Shown here: positions 62,633 to 64,000 of the stretch, one piece after another
Layout: every line of letters begins with the position of its first letter
Position numbering within the stretch: the stretch's first letter is position 1
Origin: Ulota crispa
Lineage: Eukaryota; Streptophyta; Bryopsida; Orthotrichales; Orthotrichaceae
Direction of reading: 5' to 3'
Length of the DNA: 64,000 nucleotides
NCBI GenBank assembly: GCA_963920765.1
Contig: OY987251.1
Location: forward strand, 11,969,219 to 12,033,218
Notes under the pieces: generated by a model
What the model saw: the letters and a program-made list of their open reading frames with translations, nothing else
What the model was told of the DNA's origin: nothing
Database searches by the model: none
Position numbers and translations under genes: made by a program

Positions 62633-63855
62633 ATGGCCGTATCCTCGCCATGCCTCACCACCTCATTATCCACTCTCGGCGCCACTTCTCGTCGAAATTC
62701 CAGCTTTTGTGGAACTCGCATCCACATCCCCGACAATGCCAATGCCGTCACTTTCTCCAATTCTCGCACCGGAGAATCCTCGCAGGTATCATGTCTCTAT
62801 TTATTCAAATTGCGAGAGTTTTGTTTGTTTGCTACTTTGAGATGATTTATTGATAAGCTCCTGTTTTGTTTGATTCTGTTGCTGTGTCTTCTCCGTGTCT
62901 CTATTTATTCGAAATGGCGAAAGTTTTGTTTGTTTGCTACTTTGAGATGAATTGTGAATAAGCTCCTGTTTTGTTTGATTTTATTGCTGTGATACATTTG
63001 AAGGAAAACTACTTGCTGTTTGAAAAAGAAGTAGAGTCGTTATTAATTTCAATGTTTGTAAGGAAATAAGTTGATTTGCCAATGCCAATGTCGTCACTTT
63101 CTCCAATTCTCGTGTTGGAGAAACCTCGCCGGTATCATCTTCTCCGTGTCTCTATTTATTCATTTTAAAGAAAAAAATGGCGATAGCCTTTTTGTTTGCT
63201 ACCTTGAGATGATTTGTGAATAAGCTCCTGTTTTGTTCGATTTTGTTGCTGTGAAACACTAGAAGAAAAACTAATTGCTGTTGAAAAAGAACTAGAGTCG
63301 TTATTAATTTCAGTGTTTGTAAGGAAACAAGTTGATTTCAAAGCTTTTTTTCGTTTTTTTTTTTGGTTCTTTTTAAATTTGAGGTTATCAATTTGCCTTA
63401 CAATTTGCAGGGTTTGATGTGACTAAGTGTTTCTGGAAGTGGAGTTTAGGGTTTAGTGATAGTGATGGAACCGGTTGGTGCAAGATTGAGCTATTTTTTT
63501 TCTCCGTTTTGTAGTTTTCTTGTGTTTTCTAAGCTTACCATTTTTGAATGTGAACAGATTAGGGCAGAGCTCGAAGGCTTACCGAGCGTCGAAACGAGCA
63601 ACAAGGTAAGTAGCAGCAGCAGCAGCTTTTTCCTTTCTTTCTTGCTATTAGGGTTTAGAATTCATGTTGAGGTGTTGATTTAATTCGTTTTCTCAGTGAT
63701 ACTGTTTGTTTGGAGGCTTGTAGAAAGTGGCTTGGAGAGGAGTTCCAACGAAGCTCAACACCACTCCGCATTCCAGAGAGATTCGGCAGTATTTCTACAA
63801 AGATGTGTGCGACGCAACAAAGAATGCCGTCTCTGATGGAAAGCATAAACTCCGG
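62633..63855 (+). CDS. 5' exons of a probable plastid protein, possibly DUF1995 (LPA3-like); runs off the window
   Basis: Exons 62633-62785, 63558-63605 and 63724-63855 have GT-AG junctions, all in phase 0, giving 111 residues so far. The next donor is at 63,856 and the rest lies beyond the window or could not be placed. The start has a strong context (acagccATGGCC). The first 35 or so residues (MAVSSPCLTTSLSTLGATSR, then RNSSFCG) are Ser/Thr/Arg-rich without acids, a typical chloroplast transit peptide. The third exon reads GVPTKLNTTPHSREIRQYFY and KDVCDATKNAVSDGKHKLR. A helix ending in ADGK/SDGK before a basic strand is how DUF1995 domains start; LPA3, a photosystem II assembly factor, and related plastid proteins carry it. 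This assignment is tentative because only the domain's beginning is visible. Confidence 0.6.
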
Positions 63856-64000
63856 GTGTGCATCTCCTTGTGCTTTGAGTCTTTTGTTTTGCTTAAAATT
63901 TATACTGCCATCTGTACATATTTCAGCAAACAGAAACAGAAGTGTCAAGTACTCTACCACGTTTCCTTTTCCTCGTGAACTCTGAGATCTCATCCTGTTG

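Noticed and set aside
63928-64000. Fourth exon of the plastid-protein gene beginning after 'atatttcag'
   Set aside because: The acceptor is plausible, but none of the three frames continues with the basic strand expected after the SDGK motif. The true exon may lie beyond the window.

Overview
This window looks like nuclear DNA from a green plant. The DNA is AT-rich. Coding regions are split by GT-AG introns from about 60 bases to 3 kb long. Short TTTAGGG-type runs are scattered through leaders and introns. Recognisable genes include an arabinogalactan-protein glycosyltransferase of plant type and a gene with a plastid-targeting-like N terminus. About four fifths of the window is non-coding and dense in small non-autonomous DNA transposons. 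This fits a bryophyte or another non-flowering streptophyte, but the sequence alone does not fix the species.

Layout. 1-2.6 kb: repeat-rich flank. 4.0-6.4 kb (+): a five-exon OCA1/SIW14-type dual-specificity phosphatase gene, with a tandemly duplicated first-exon region and a Stowaway-like element in intron 1. 6.4-21.6 kb: a gene-poor AT-rich block holding a CACTA-type element (8,919-10,464), two foldback palindromes (13.3-15.1 and 15.2-15.9 kb), a third palindrome (19.7-20.6 kb) and several smaller elements. 21.6-31.0 kb (+): a 12-exon hydroxyproline O-galactosyltransferase-like gene, whose joined exons give an uninterrupted 348-residue frame, behind a 20-bp minisatellite. 31-36.5 kb: nested elements, then a minisatellite and a tandemly duplicated leader. 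36.5-37.1 kb (+) and 48.5-48.9 kb (+): two single-exon paralogues of unknown function with the same C-terminal module. Between them, the upstream region of the second paralogue exists twice, as 1.3-kb inverted copies (40.8-42.1 and 47.1-48.3 kb). 51.2-51.6 kb (-): possible weak exons. 55.0-56.85 kb (+): a decayed Crypton/QRICH1-type tyrosine-recombinase-like gene. 57.2-58.9 kb (+): a ribosomal stalk P1 gene copy with an abnormal first donor site and altered conserved residues. 62.6 kb to the right edge (+): the 5' part of a gene for a probable plastid protein that may belong to the DUF1995 family.

The genes do not form a pathway. They are ordinary, independently transcribed eukaryotic genes. 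The recurring theme is repeat activity: at least nine families of short inverted-repeat elements occur, several in two to four copies and some nested. This allows target-site duplications and one empty-site comparison to be read directly. The most unusual items are the Crypton-like pseudogene, the inverted promoter duplication beside the unknown paralogue pair, and the long near-perfect foldback at 13.3-15.1 kb.
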